Shown piece by piece: positions 13,502 through 25,774 of a stretch of 64,000 nt of DNA. Both the position numbers and the translations under genes were made by a program. The stretch covers positions 6,383,501 through 6,447,500 of the forward strand of contig NC_134680.1 in assembly GCF_024713945.1 (NCBI RefSeq), given 5' to 3'. The stretch is from Dermatophagoides farinae. Its lineage: Eukaryota; Arthropoda; Arachnida; Sarcoptiformes; Pyroglyphidae. Each line of letters starts with the position of its first letter. The stretch's first letter is position 1. The notes beneath the pieces are model-generated. The model ran no database searches, was not told the origin of the DNA, and worked only from the letters and a program-made list of their open reading frames with translations.

Positions 13502-13798
13502 ATGGGAATCTATTTCATTTCATTCATATTGACATTAATAACCATTTGTCTTCTATGGGTGATTATGGCAATTTTTTCGATTCAATCATCATTTTCATCA
13601 TCATTCAATGATGGCCATTACAATAATAACATAGCCATGGGAATCAATAATGATAACAAAATGAAAACGTCAACGACAACAACAAAAACAACAACAACGG
13701 AGACTGAGACGACGGCCACATGTACATGGCCAACAATCAGTACATTTAATGATGATGATGAACAACCGGAAAATGTTTGGTTTTTTCGCCATAATTGA
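13502..13798 (+). CDS. small single-pass membrane or secreted protein, unknown family
   Basis: This is a 98-residue open frame. I chose the ATG at 13502 over an in-frame ATG at 13457 because it places a hydrophobic segment (MGIYFISFILTLITICLL and on to about residue 27) at the very N-terminus, as a signal anchor. The rest is Asn/Thr-rich and ends with a compact segment containing CTWPTISTF and PENVWFF. AATAAA repeats at about 13909-13920 would serve as poly(A) signal. It stands between the SERTA gene and VPS18, convergent with VPS18. No family is recognised. The clean TM segment, stop and poly(A) signal argue for a real gene; low complexity argues for caution. Confidence 0.5.
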   Translation: MGIYFISFILTLITICLLWVIMAIFSIQSSFSSSFNDGHYNNNIAMGINNDNKMKTSTTTTKTTTTETETTATCTWPTISTFNDDDEQPENVWFFRHN

Positions 13799-14007
13799 TC
13801 ATCATTACATTAATGTGTTATTTAAATTATTACAAATTTTTTATTTTCTTTTTGTTTGTTTGAAATGATCATCATGATCAATGATCAGCTGTAATTAAAA
13901 AGAATTATAAATAAATAAATAAAAAAAAAATTCATTCATTCATTGAACAAATCACGCATATATGCCAAAAGTCTAGCGGCATTTGATTTTAATTTGAAGC
14001 AAGTGCT

Positions 14008-14019
14008 GCCATCTGTTGA
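14008..14019 (+). promoter_or_regulatory. recurrent GCCATCT intergenic motif
   Basis: GCCATCTGTTGA lies between two convergent genes. The 14-mer AAGTGCTGCCATCT at 14001-14014 recurs exactly on the other strand at 61338-61351. Similar words occur at other gene borders in this window (see findings). It resembles the core of CTCF-type sites, but binding is not shown. Confidence 0.35.
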
Positions 14020-14148
14020 CGTTGAAAAAATTATGACAAGTTATTTACTTCTGATTAATTGAAAAAAGTTTATTTTTTTTTAATAAATTTATTTTAAAAA
14101 ATGACAATAAATTTTTTTCTTTCTCTCTTCTGAAATTTCTCAATTCAA

Positions 14149-17100
14149 TCAAATCCAACCACGTTGCTGGTCACGATCTCTATATTCATCAATAAATGGT
14201 TTATCAATGGTCTCAATCATTAGATTACCACATAAAAGACATTCACTACCGATTAGATCTTCAATTCGTTCATTCAGATTTTCTAAACGATTTGTTAATG
14301 ATAATGATGATTCTGTTGTCGATGATTGTTGTTGTTGTTGCTGTTCGAATGATGAATTTTGATTATTTTGTTTAACAACACCATTATTATTGCCACCACC
14401 GGGTATTGTCATCATCAATGTTTGTAATTGATTCTGTATTGATTTCATTTCTGATAACATTGCTTCTAATCGTATACGATTATCATTATCAAGATATTCA
14501 ACAATTTCTTGTATTAAACATTTATGATGAAATAAATGGCCACATGATGGAAATGAATAAAAATGTTCATTTATGGCTGGAAATGAACATAAACAACAAA
14601 TATCTGTAGAATTTATAATAGTAAAACGATTTCGTAATTTTGCAATCTCTTCACGTATTTGTTGTGCTGATTCTGTAGCTAATTTCATATCATCACGTAA
14701 TGATTCAATATGTTCATTATAATTCTCCAATGATTGACAAATTGCCGATTTAAAATGATCAATAGTTAGATATTCAGGAAAATATGGCAGAATATCTTCA
14801 ATTTTTAATAATGAACATTCATTCAATATACTTGTTGCCATTGATATATCAAAGTTTACCGTGTTTTCTTGCTGCTGTCCATGCTGTTGTTGTTGATGGT
14901 CTTTACTATAATCATCATCTGGTTTAGCATAGATATTTTTAATCACATGTTTGGCAATTTTTAACCATAAACGTTTGGCTAAATCTAGATTTGAGTGATG
15001 ATGCTGATCTGCTGTCGCCGATGATGATGATGATGATGATGTTAACATTGTTTGGACTTGATCAGCCATCTGTTTAGCTAGATCAACATCATTTACTGAT
15101 AACGCCTGTTCAATAGCTTCTTCATATGCACCCATTGTTGCCAATAGCTGTACTAGGGCACGTGGTGGTACCATTTTATTGTTATTCTGATTATTATTCT
15201 GTAAACAAATTCTTGCTGCATAACTTAGATCAAATGGAACCAATGATGATGAATTACCAGTGCCATCATTATTTGTAAACATATAAGAATCATTGGATGC
15301 ATTGGCCGTTTGTTGTGAAACATCATTCAAATATGAAAGTAATTTATCCGGTTCATATTGTACCATTAATGCAAGAAAATAATTATGTACAAGGCCATCT
15401 CGGATCTTAAGATCGTATACACAGAATTCTAGAAAACGTAAAATTTCTTTGCACTAGAAAGAAAAAAAAATCATCAATAAATTAGAAAATAAATTTCAAA
15501 ACACTTGACATACTTGATGTTCACGTCGTTCATCATTTACAGAATGATCATCATCATTTGAATGATCAAAATGTACTAATGATGGTATTAATTTGGCCAT
15601 ATCTAATTCACTAGCCAATGGTATCAAACAATCAATCAATTCTTTTGGTAAATGTTGAATTATCAATGGTGAATAGTGGTAATAATAATCCAAACATTCT
15701 TCACGTCTCATCAAATTGATCGCTTGGCGATAATTCCTTACACGACAATAATGATCCAATAGGCAATCAAAATCATTAATTTCATTAGCAAAAAATTCAT
15801 ACATTTCTTGATTATCATGATTTAGGATTAAATCATAGAAAATTTTTCGATTATTACGTAATGGTTGTCGATAATTTGCGTTGGAAATTATCCTTTTCAG
15901 ACATTGTTCAATTTTATCTTGTTCACATTTCAACTTTTCATGATCATGATCATCACTTTGATTATCATTCGTTATAGAATAATCTTGGGCCGATGATTTC
16001 AATAAAGCCAATTGATTGAGCATCAATTCGAATAACCACAATAACAAAATGATTATTTGTGTACGTTCTTTTTCCGACGATAATGTTGTCAATTTATTCA
16101 ATAGAAATTCTTTCAACGCTTCTTGATTTTCATCACGAAGTTCAATAAATTTCAATGTAATTTCTTCGAATGATTTTGTACGTGTTTGTGTGAAAAGTTG
16201 AGCACTTTTCATATAGCTGAAAAAAATAGATTTGGATCAAAATTTTAATTTGTAAAACAGATACTGACACTCTAATTGACTTACTTTTTATGAGCAAAAT
16301 GATATAATGCTTCTTCACAAATGATTCGATCCATTTTTATCAGATCATTACGTGCAAAATGTTTAGCTTGTTCAAAATCTTTTTTCTTCAAATAAATTTC
16401 CCAAATATTACGATCTTCTTGATTAATACGATAACGATAAACAGAACTTTTTGTATACGACCAAATTGTATTACGTATTGGATCTTTAACAAGATTTTCA
16501 CCTGGTTCACCAACAAAACGATCTTCCCATACTAATTGACGATTCAATACACAATAAACACGAAGTTTATGTGGATACAAAAGCATCAAATGAAATCTGG
16601 TCAACACTAATGATTGTGGTATTGATCGATGATGATGCAGATGATTAGATGATTCACGGGAATGTTCCGAATCCGATAATGGTTGATTTAGATCAGAATA
16701 CATAATAACGGTAGCATTATCAAAAATTTTCCGTTCTTTATAACCGAAATCGGATGGTATATCTCCATAGAATATACCTGGTTCAGTTAACCAACCAAAT
16801 GATAATGGATAATTATTATCCATATTCGTAGAAATTGTCGGTCGAAACAAATCTAATCTGGTTGCCGGTATATAGCCAGGCATCTCTTTGAATGTTTTTT
16901 GACTGTTCGGGCCTTGTATAATCTGATAAAGATATGGTTGTCCATCAATCAATTGGCCATTGCCAACACCAGTACTCATATCAGCAAAAGTACCAGAATT
17001 AATGCCACCAATTAATTGTGTTGTTGTCGATGGAGAGATCCGGCCAATATATTGATAGATAAGATTTCTTGTTGCAATCAATATACAGAATTCACGATTT

Positions 17101-17953
17101 TTTAAACGAAATAATTTTATGGCACAAATTGGTTCTTGTTTCACAGCAATAGTGTTTGCTGTTGCTACTGATGATGATGATGATGATGAAGTTTTATTTG
17201 GATCCATTGATGAATTTGATAAATTGGATGATGAATAATCTAGATTAGCAGCAGTAGAGGCAATCGTTGGTGAAAAATCACAGATAAGTTTCCAAAATGA
17301 AAGTTCACGTGATGCAAGAAATCTATCATCTGATTGTAGATGTGTTTCGAAAATTTTTCCCTCATTAGTACCGATTAATAAATTTCCACATTGTCCAGAT
17401 TGTTGATGTTGTGGTTGATCGAGCCAACCAACCGCCGTTATGATATGACCTTTCATTTTGTTCAATAATGATAATTTACGATAATAATAAAAATTTTCAA
17501 ATGGAATAACATCCATAGATGGATTATTTTTGATTCGTTGTCCAACAGTTATCAAACAATGTTGACCACTATTATCAATGAATAGGCCACAAATCACTGG
17601 TCTATTTGGAGCTTTAATCGGAACAAAATATGGATTAAGATCAATTTCTGTTGGTTTTGTTGGATTCATCAGATCAATTTTGAGTAGATGAAAATTTTCC
17701 ATTGATAATAAAAGCTGATTATTGGATATGACCATATTTGTTATCGGATAATTGGGACGAAAATCAATTTTATTTTTCGTAAAAATTGGTTCCAATTGAT
17801 CGGATCGTAGATTAATGATTCCCTGAACATGAAAACATTAGATTCATTTTTTGATGTAAATTGAATTCATACCTCATTTTGTGTGATCGTACCGCCACGA
17901 ATTGGTCCCGATTGATAATTATAAGCATCATATTGTTCCAGAATAGATGCCAT
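14149..17953 (-). CDS. Vps18: VPS18, RING-bearing core subunit of CORVET/HOPS (deep orange)
   Basis: Four exons keep frame: 17873-17953, 16285-17822, 15514-16216 and 14149-15453, giving about 1208 residues. All introns are GT-AG. The ATG at 17953 gives MASILEQYDAYNYQ. The N-terminal half is the Pep3/Vps18 beta-propeller region; the middle and C-terminal half form the clathrin-repeat alpha-solenoid (for example FLEFCVYDLKIRDGLVHNYF). The C-terminus has the Vps18 RING-like zinc site: CCLC, SFPSCGHLFHHKC at about residues 1057-1083, and the second pair CLLCGNLM near 1180, followed by the family-typical IDKPFIDE and a terminal Trp-Ile. VPS18 tethers late endosomes and lysosomes before SNARE fusion. 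The protein is longer than the usual ~970 residues because of Ser, Gln and Asn inserts. A YY1-like site lies about 120 bp upstream of the start codon. Confidence 0.93.
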
Positions 17954-18072
17954 TATTATTATTTAATTAATTGAAAAAAAACACCTTCGCTTGTTGATTG
18001 TTTGTTGTGTGACAGCTGATTGTTTTTGATTCGATTGGTTGATATCGAATTATCAACCAATGTTATTGTCAA

Positions 18073-18083
18073 CGCCATCTTGG
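18073..18083 (-). promoter_or_regulatory. YY1/Pho-like site upstream of VPS18
   Basis: On the minus strand the word is CCAAGATGGCG, matching the YY1/Pho core AAGATGGCG. It lies about 120 bp upstream of the VPS18 start codon, in the same orientation, a usual place for YY1 in housekeeping promoters. Inferred from sequence only. Confidence 0.45.
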
Positions 18084-18662
18084 AACGAAAATTTTTAATT
18101 TTCTTAGGGCAAAACATCCTTGTCAAACAAAACAAAACAGTTTTTTTTTATTATATATCATGTTGTTCGATTTTGGATAATAAAAAACAAAATTTGTCAT
18201 CATTTCATTTTGATTGATGAAAATAATCTTTGCGATTGTGGTAGAAATTTCTTTTTATTGAATATCCATTGTCCTACGAATCCATTCAGGTAATCAATGA
18301 TTTTATCTTTTTTTCAAATTTTCTTTCAATGTTCTCTTGTTTAGATGATGTTGACGATGATGATGATGTAATTGAATTTCAATTCACCAACGTAGATTAA
18401 TTAACAAAACAAAAACATACAAACCGGTATGTTGTATGATTGAACAATGTTGAAAACAAAAATTGAATTATCATTCTTGTCGCTGTTGTTGTTTTTCCTT
18501 CCATATAGCTATTCTGCATAATCATCAACATTCGGAAATCAAAAAAAAAAAAAAACTAAAAAAAAGCTGTCATCATTTCATTGCAATCATAATTCGTGTC
18601 CAATATAAAACCAAAGATAAAAAAACATCGAATCAAAACAAAACAAAATAAAACAAGAGAAA

Positions 18663-19055
18663 ATGTCTCGCAATAATCATCATCATCAAGATCCACATCG
18701 CTTGGACATGGATCAATTTCATCAATTTAGATGTTGCAATTATCATTCAATTGCATTCTATCTGGCATTAATTCTATTATTATTATTACTGTTATCTTGT
18801 ATATCGTTAATATTGTTGATATTTATTGTACCATGTCCAGAGCCGATTACTTATAATACAGATGACAATAATGAAACATTAATAATCAGCCAACAGAATA
18901 ATGATCAACAATGGAATCGATGGATCAATAATGAAAAACATTATTCAAAATTATTTACATGGAAATGTTTCAACAACAATAATGATCATGTCAACGATAC
19001 CACCGAACAAATGATATCGTCATCATCATCATCATCATCAACGGCTACTACTTAA
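18663..19055 (+). CDS. small single-pass membrane protein, unknown family
   Basis: The 130-residue frame starts at an ATG in good context (AAAATGTC). A polar His-rich N-terminus of about 29 residues is followed by a Leu/Ile-rich membrane span at about residues 30-56 that ends in FIVPCPEP, then an Asn-rich tail with a possible N-glycosylation site (NNET). A PCP motif just after the span recalls the start of FAM234-type proteins, but the large ectodomain of that family is absent, so I do not assign it. AATAAA at 19060-19065 sits just after the stop. The gene is divergent from VPS18, with about 0.7 kb between the two start codons. Confidence 0.55.
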   Translation: MSRNNHHHQDPHRLDMDQFHQFRCCNYHSIAFYLALILLLLLLLSCISLILLIFIVPCPEPITYNTDDNNETLIISQQNNDQQWNRWINNEKHYSKLFTWKCFNNNNDHVNDTTEQMISSSSSSSSTATT

Positions 19056-19764
19056 AAAAAATAAAATTATAACAACGACATGATTCTAAATGAATCAAAA
19101 TCTACAGATTTTCAAAAAGTGCTAATCGAGCTTAATTGTTGTTATCCATCTATCTTGTATCGCACACACGCACACACCTTAAATCCTATTCATGCCTTAT
19201 CAGTATATTGTTGTTATCTGATTTTTTTTCTCTCTCTCATTTTCATCTTGTTATTTGAAACATTTATTTGCCTTGTTATTTATTTTCATTTTTTTTCTGA
19301 TGATAATGATGATTGTTATATTGCAAAAAAAATAAGAACTGTCTACGTTGTTTATCATGATCATGTTTGATCCTGTTTCTGGATTAAATTTTCAAGTGTA
19401 AATGTAAGTGTATGTTTGTTTGTTTGTTCCTGTTACCTTGACAATTATCTTCCGGTTTTCAATGTGTGTGTGGATATACTTTACTTTAAAAGTTTTTTTT
19501 TAGTTAGACTTTGATTTTCTTTTTTTTTACGTTTTCTCCATATGATTGCAATATACGTCAGCAGCCACCAAAAGAAGAAAAAAATCTGTTTTGTTTCCAC
19601 CTTTTTTTCTATTCACTTCATGGCTATTTTTTTGATGATTTACTGATTCATGACGATTTTTTTTTTGGTTTTGAAAATTTAAAAAAAAAAATTTTTTTCG
19701 TCGAACAAAAATTTGATTATATCGATAATATCGATTGTTGAAATTGGCAAATCAAAAAAAAAAA
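19056..19764. other. intergenic region
   Basis: AT-rich sequence with T runs and GT repeats. No gene is seen; the short open frames are low complexity. Confidence 0.4.
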
Positions 19765-20577
19765 ATGTTCGATTCTTTTCAATTGAATAATCGATTATTT
19801 ATTTGGTTTATGGTTGTTGTTGTTGTTCTATTAGTCGAATGTTTAAATCTTGGCCATTCATCTTTCGTCGTGGTTGATGATGGTGGTGATGGACGAGATC
19901 ATCGAACTGATAATGATCGTAATAATAATCATGTGATTAATTGTGATACTAACCATAATTGTAAAATGGATAAACAATTTTGTCATAATGGCCATTGTCA
20001 TTGTCTACCATCACATGTGTAAGTTTTTTTTTGTTTGAAATTTTCTATTCGATTTCTATTTGATTGAATTTTTTTTGTCTTTTTTTCCAGATGGAATAAT
20101 GGTCAATGTGAATATAGAAATTGTTTATCCGATCCACGGATATGTCAATCATTACAACGTGAATGTCATTGGATACCATGGTATAATTGGCAAAATGGTA
20201 TAGCAACATCAACTACCGTGAAATGTTTATGTCCACATGATCAACTTGAAGATCATCTGGGTAGTTGTCGTCATAAATGTCTTACTGATAATGATTGCAA
20301 CGTAAAAGATCCTGGTAGTAAATGCCTTATGTTTCATTGTCAATGTCCAACCAATTATCGTCGCAATTCAAATTCTGGTCTTTGTGAACCATTTCGCTGT
20401 CAATATGATGAACAATGTTTCAACGAAGGTGATATGTTTCGTAAATGTCGTAATGGTACATGTGAATGTGATTATGATATCGATATGGATACAGGAAAAT
20501 GTACCGTTTATTGGTATCATTTATTTCGGCCACAATATTATCAATTTGGTGATCATGTTACAAGAATCTATTGTTGA
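19765..20577 (+). CDS. cysteine-rich EB/EGF-like secreted or membrane protein
   Basis: Exon 1 is 19765-20018 and exon 2 is 20091-20577 (72-bp intron, TTTTTCCAG acceptor), giving 246 residues. The start at 19765 puts a hydrophobic segment (LFIWFMVVVVVLLVECL) at residues 11-27 as a signal peptide. The mature part has about four short cysteine modules in the EB/EGF-like style (for example CDTNHNCKMDKQFCHNGHCHC, CLTDNDC, CQYDEQCFNEGDMFRKC), so it is probably extracellular. The reading frame stops at 20577, but a convincing membrane span and cytoplasmic tail follow at once in the -1 frame (next entry). Either the assembly has an indel near 20553-20575, or the gene is broken, or the truncated secreted form is real. 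No slippery heptamer was found. Confidence 0.7.
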
Positions 20578-20846
20578 CCATTACGATTGTGCCTATTGTA
20601 TTCCTATATTGTTTAATATCAAATATTCGTCGTGCTCGGTCAACATTTGTACCGATTCAACAACCAGCAATGATTTCATTTCCAGCAACAAATCGATCAC
20701 CATCTACTGAAATAATACAAAAGGAAAAACAAGCCAATTATTATGCAAATATTGAAAATATTGCTAATATAATGAAAGGTAATCATCAACGGTCATCATC
20801 ATCATCATCGAATTTTAAACAATTTAAATATACAAGATTTCAATAA
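20553..20846 (+). other. membrane span and tail of the cysteine-rich protein, in the -1 frame
   Basis: Read in the frame of 20571, the sequence gives LLLTITIVPIVFLYCLISNIRR, a textbook TM helix with a basic stop-transfer, then about 70 residues of polar tail with Ser run and stop at 20846. Upstream this frame is closed by a TGA at 20550. The frame joins the ectodomain only with a -1 shift between 20553 and 20577. A tiny GT-AG interval (16 nt) exists here but is too short for an intron and leads to the wrong frame. Poly(A) signals follow at about 21180-21210, so the whole stretch looks like one transcript. Confidence 0.6.
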
Positions 20847-21589
20847 TGATGGATAGAAATATATTACCTGTTGCTTTTCTGGTAAACTAATATTTCACAT
20901 CTGCAACAACAACAACAACAACATTTGAATCCGGCATCAGCATCAGCAATACCATTACCAAGCATGGATACATCACGTTGTAATAATCATGAAATATCAA
21001 ATCCTTTTTTTGCAACCAACAACAACAACAACAACAACAATATTCAACAGATGTTTTTGTTGCGTTTTCCAGATTTTTTCTTTTGTCTTTGCCTACGTGT
21101 CTATACATCTTCTATCGGTCATCATCATCATTATTATTAATTGATGATTGCTACAATTAATCTAAATAATTAATGTGGATATAATAAAAATAAAATACAC
21201 CTTGAAATAAAGTGACAAAAAAAACGATTAATAATCGTTATATTATCATTCTGTTAATATATAAATATCACTGATAATAATGTGTATCTCGTACATTGCC
21301 ATTTTTTGTATGTTTGTGTCTGATCTCTACCGATTATAATTTTTTAACCATTGATTGACAGTTTAAATACACAGACACACACACACACACATATGATGTT
21401 TGTTTGTTTGTTTTTTTTTTCTGGCCATCATTCCATAGATCATCATCCATCATTGATAAACAAACAAACAAACAAACAAAAATCTTGTATCACACATCTA
21501 TTTGTATATGACAAATTTGTCAGAGAAAAAAAAAATAAAATCAACCATTTCATTTTCAACTCCTTATGATTTTTTGATTCAAAATAAAA

Positions 21590-22436
21590 ATGAATTCAAC
21601 CCAGATCATGTCGTCATCGTTTGAAAAGATTCAAGATTATTTACCAGATTTTAGCAATAAAACTGATGATGATGATGATCATCATCATCATGGTGCAAAA
21701 CATGTATTTAACGTTATGAATGGTAAGTACTATGATGGTGATGATTCTGGTTTCTGGTTTTTTTATTTTGAATTTTTTTTTTGTTTTTTGGACAGAAAAT
21801 TTACAAATAATTCTGATATTAATCATGGTGATAATTATGCTGATAATGATGATGTGTTTTGCCAATCACATACGTCGTACGGTATGGATGTCATCAAAGA
21901 AAATGTTTACAAGAAATCCATGTATTCATGGTGGCCACCAAAATCAATTTAATCGTTTCAATCAACGACGAAATCAAAATCTAATGAGTTTAAGACGTTC
22001 AACATTACAATCAAATATTCATCATCCATTATCATCATTATCACCATCAACATCACAGGCAGCAACATTATATTGTTCACCATCATCGGCAACCGTTTTT
22101 AATTTATTATTACCAACATTTCTAGATCATGAACCATCAGCTATTTCAGCATTTTCAGAATCATCATCATCTTCATCATCATCATCATTAAATCCAAGGT
22201 TCTTGATACCAAATAGATTAATAGTTGATGATTTATTATCATTAACAACCATAAATGATGATGATGAATCTATTGCTAATCAATTACCATCATATTCAGA
22301 AGTTGTTGATGAACAACAACAACAACAACAACAGGTAAAAGAATCAAATATGGAAAACAAAATAAAAAAATCAACAACAAAGATAAATGATGAAGAAATT
22401 CCACCACCAAGTTATCAAGAATTACGATTTGTTTAA
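21590..22436 (+). CDS. single-pass membrane PY-motif protein, Commissureless-like
   Basis: Exon 1 is 21590-21722 and exon 2 is 21796-22436, giving 257 residues. A short acidic and His-rich N-terminus of about 45 residues with one N-glycosylation site (NKT) is followed by a membrane span at about 47-68 ending in HIRR, then a cytoplasmic tail of about 190 residues. The tail carries LPSY at 208-211 and PPSY at 248-251, near the C-terminus. This layout (short outside, one span, tail with LPSY plus PPxY) matches fly Commissureless and vertebrate PRRG4, which recruit Nedd4-type WW ubiquitin ligases and sort Robo to endosomes. Apart from the motifs and topology the sequence is low complexity, so orthology is open; an NDFIP-like or other Nedd4 adaptor is the main alternative. 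AATAAA follows at about 22467. Confidence 0.65.
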
Positions 22437-23568
22437 ATTTTAATTTTTTTTTTTTTTTTGCTGTTGTAATAAAAATATTTAGTCATAAAAAATTTTTTTT
22501 TTATTGCAATACTGAAATTTTAAAATAACAAAAAAAAAGAAAAATACTTGAGATTCATCATCAAAGATTATTGATGATGAGCAACAGGTAAAAAGAATCA
22601 AAATATATCAAACTGATCGATATTTATCATATTTAATGTGATTTTCAATGATTTGATTAATCAATCAATTGATTTAATTGGGAATGGTATGGCGCCATTG
22701 AAATGAATTGCCATCTGCTGCTGCCAATATTAATGAGGATCAAAATGGAAACAAAAACATTGATCAATGATTCATTCAATGTATACGAATTTTATTTGAA
22801 AATTGATAATTAAATTTTCATTTAACAATAACTGGATGGTGATTGTGGATGTTGGCTTGGGGAGCAGGTGAATGTGGCAAATGGCAAATGATTGTGTGTG
22901 TGTAGGGGTGTGTGGGCGTTTGAGAATCCAAATTGTTTGTTATTAATGTAGACAAAAAAAAATTCATTCAAAGATTATAATTCGTAATTTGATTTGATGG
23001 TTTTTTCGTCATCGCTGATTTTTTTTTTTGTTTGGTGATGGTGAATGAATGAATGAATGAATGGCGATGATTTTTGACGATGAAAATGTAATTGGTGATG
23101 GTGTGGTGTGTATGGAATGGTTAATGAATAAAAATTATGATTAATAAATACGAACGAAATATTAATAATTTATGGACATTGATATTTGGACACACAAGAC
23201 ACAGAATATTCAATGATGATGGTGGTATTGATTTTTTTTTGTTTTTTTTTGTTTCAGAATAAATATTTGTATCTCTTGATGCTTCGAGCATCGTATAACA
23301 AACGATTTCATGGTGGATATCATTAGATGGTGATGAGATTCGTTCGATAATAGGAGATGGTCATGATTGAGTTACGTTGCCTATATGAATAGATGGATGA
23401 TGATGGTGAGGCATTTTTGAATGGTGAATATTTTAGCATTTTTTCCGTTATTATCGGTTTATCATTCGATGACGGCAATCAATAATTATAATACAGAATT
23501 GTTGGCAAAGTTTTTTTTTTCCATTTATCGGGGCTAATCCAAATTGAATTTGGTTGTCGTGTGGTTTA
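22437..23568. other. intergenic region and 3' flank of the glycine-rich gene
   Basis: No gene is seen. It contains a GGCGCC word (22691-22696), a GCCATCTGCTG copy of the recurrent motif at 22710-22720, and a small hairpin GATGC-TTCGA-GCATC at about 23278-23292 that would fall in the glycine-rich gene's 3' UTR. Confidence 0.4.
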
Positions 23569-25438
23569 TTAATATCCACCGGACATGCCGCCGCCACCTT
23601 TACCATAACCTGGTTAAAAGTTAAATCATTTTTAGTTTATTTTTTTCTGAATATTTTTTCGAAAAAAAATCTTACCACCACCGCCGCCGCCTTTTCCGCC
23701 ACCACCAGAATATCCACCGCCGCCGCCGCCTTTTCCACCACCACCAGAATATCCGCCGCCGCCGCCGCCTTTTCCACCACCACCACCATAACCTAGATGA
23801 TAATTGATAAGAAATGGTCATTAAAAATATCAAAAAATTTGGCCAAGTATTGAAAAAAACTATATATGAATACCGCTAATCTTATAAATTCTGATCGAAA
23901 AATAATTGATGTTAAATAAATTGGAATTCGTGCACCAGTTTGACCTGAATTATAGTACCTGAATAATATTGTAGATTATCTAGAATTTTTGCTGCAAATA
24001 TTCTGTCTAATTTTTTGTTTATTTGATTGAAATTAATTTCCTATTCCTATTCAATATAGAAATCATTCTCACCTCCGCCGCCACCGCCCATACCGCCACC
24101 ACCGTAGCCGCCACCGCCACCGGAACTTCCTCCATACCCTATTGTTAAAAGAATAATCACACATCATTAGAATTTTTTGTAATAACATTGAAAATAAATA
24201 AATTATTACCTCCACCACCTCCACCACTACCACCGTATCCACCACCGCCGCCTCCCATACCGCCACCACCGTAGCCACCACCACCACCGGAGCTACCTCC
24301 ACCTCCATAACCTGCGGATTAGAAATTGATTAAGATTAGCATTTCATTTGAACATTGAAAATGAATGAATTATTACCTCCACCTCCTCCACTACTTCCGC
24401 CGTAGCCACCACCACCGCCTCCCATACCGCCACCACCGTAGCCACCACCACCACCAGAGCTACCTCCGCCTCCATAACCTTCGGATGAAAAATTGATAAA
24501 GATTAGCATTTCATTTAAACATTGAAAATGAATGAATTATTACCTCCACCTCCTCCACTACTTCCGCCGTAGCCACCACCACCGCCTCCCATACCGCCAC
24601 CGCCATAGCCGCCACCACCACCTCCATGACCTGATTTTAAAAAGACAAACGAAAAATTGGTAACATTATTAAAAATTGTAATTGGCATTAAAAATAAATA
24701 AATTAGTACCTCCACCGCCACCTCCACCGTATCCGCCGCCACCACCAGAGCTACCTCCGCCGTATCCACCGCCACCACCGGAGCTACCTCCGCCTCCATA
24801 ACCTGTTGATAAAAAATTTATCACACAACATTAGAATTTTGTAATTTCATTTGAACATGAAAATAAATTATTACCTCCTCCTCCCATACCGCCCCCACCG
24901 TAGCCTCCACCGCCACCGGAGCTACCTCCGCCTCCATATCCTGTTTTTTAAAAATGTAAGGATGTGCATAAAAGAAAATTAATCATTACCTCCACCGCCA
25001 CCTCCCATTCCGCCATAACCACCACCTCCGCCAGAACTACCTCCACCACCGTAACCTAAATTTTTAGAAATATTCCAAAAAAACAATCAGAATTGTGTCA
25101 TTTCATTTCAAGTGAACTGAAAATTAATGAATAGTTACCTCCTCCTCCACTTCCGCCGCCACCATAGCCACCACCGCCTCCACCGCTACCACCGTAGCCA
25201 CCACCACCGCCGGAGCTACCTCCGCCTCCATAACCTGTTGATAAAAAATTGATTAGGAATATCATTTAATTTGAACATTGGAAAAGAATGAATAATTACC
25301 TCCACCTCCTCCGCCACTTCCACCGTAACCACCACCACCGCCTCCCATACCTCCACCGCCGTAGCCACCACCTCCGCCGGAAGCGAGACTAGTGTGGGCG
25401 GCGGCTACCAAACAAAGGCAGACCACTGCGAAACGCAT
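23569..25438 (-). CDS. secreted glycine-rich (GGX/GYGG) structural protein made of 11 symmetric exons
   Basis: Exons, in order: 25300-25438, 25139-25234, 24990-25055, 24875-24940, 24710-24802, 24544-24630, 24377-24478, 24210-24311, 24073-24138, 23676-23792 and 23569-23609. They total 975 nt, or 324 residues. Every internal exon is a multiple of three and every intron is phase 1, splitting a Gly codon (G|GN). The start MRFAVVCLCLVAAAHTSLA is a clear signal peptide; the rest is nearly all Gly with YGG, GMGG and SSGG units, plus KGGGGGGYSGG units in exon 10, ending GKGGGGMSGGY with two tandem TAA. Such proteins occur in arthropod cuticle, silk-like secretions and glycine-rich antimicrobials; the exact role is unknown. 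The exon pattern points to growth by tandem exon duplication. A TATA box lies about 340 bp upstream of the ATG. Confidence 0.85.
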
Positions 25439-25774
25439 ATTGATTTATTATTTATTTTTGGTATATGATGATTTTGAAATAATGAAGCGAATAGTTTAAT
25501 TCTTCGGGTGACAAAACACGGCAAAAAAAGAAAAAACAGCGGATGAAAATAATCACAAAACGAGAAGTAAAATATGAGGATCACAATTTATCAATAATGA
25601 GGTGGATGAATGAATAGATCAAAAAAAATTGATGATAAATACAAAATGACACTGAAAAAAAACCAATCAGGTTGTTGTGTATGATTTCGTTTTCGTTATC
25701 GTCGCTGGACACCACACCAAACACAAATCACAATTTACATACACTGATCATCCAATGGATCATTGATTGTACGA

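Noticed and set aside
14406-14609. Frames antisense to VPS18, ACE and PFK exons
   Set aside because: They overlap well-supported exons on the other strand and contain no domain.
20549-20564. Tiny 16-nt GT-AG interval as an intron that would fix the frame break
   Set aside because: Far too short to splice, and its removal leads to the third frame, not the membrane-span frame.
20540-20577. Programmed -1 ribosomal frameshift
   Set aside because: No X XXY YYZ slippery heptamer occurs in the permitted interval; kept only as a remote option.
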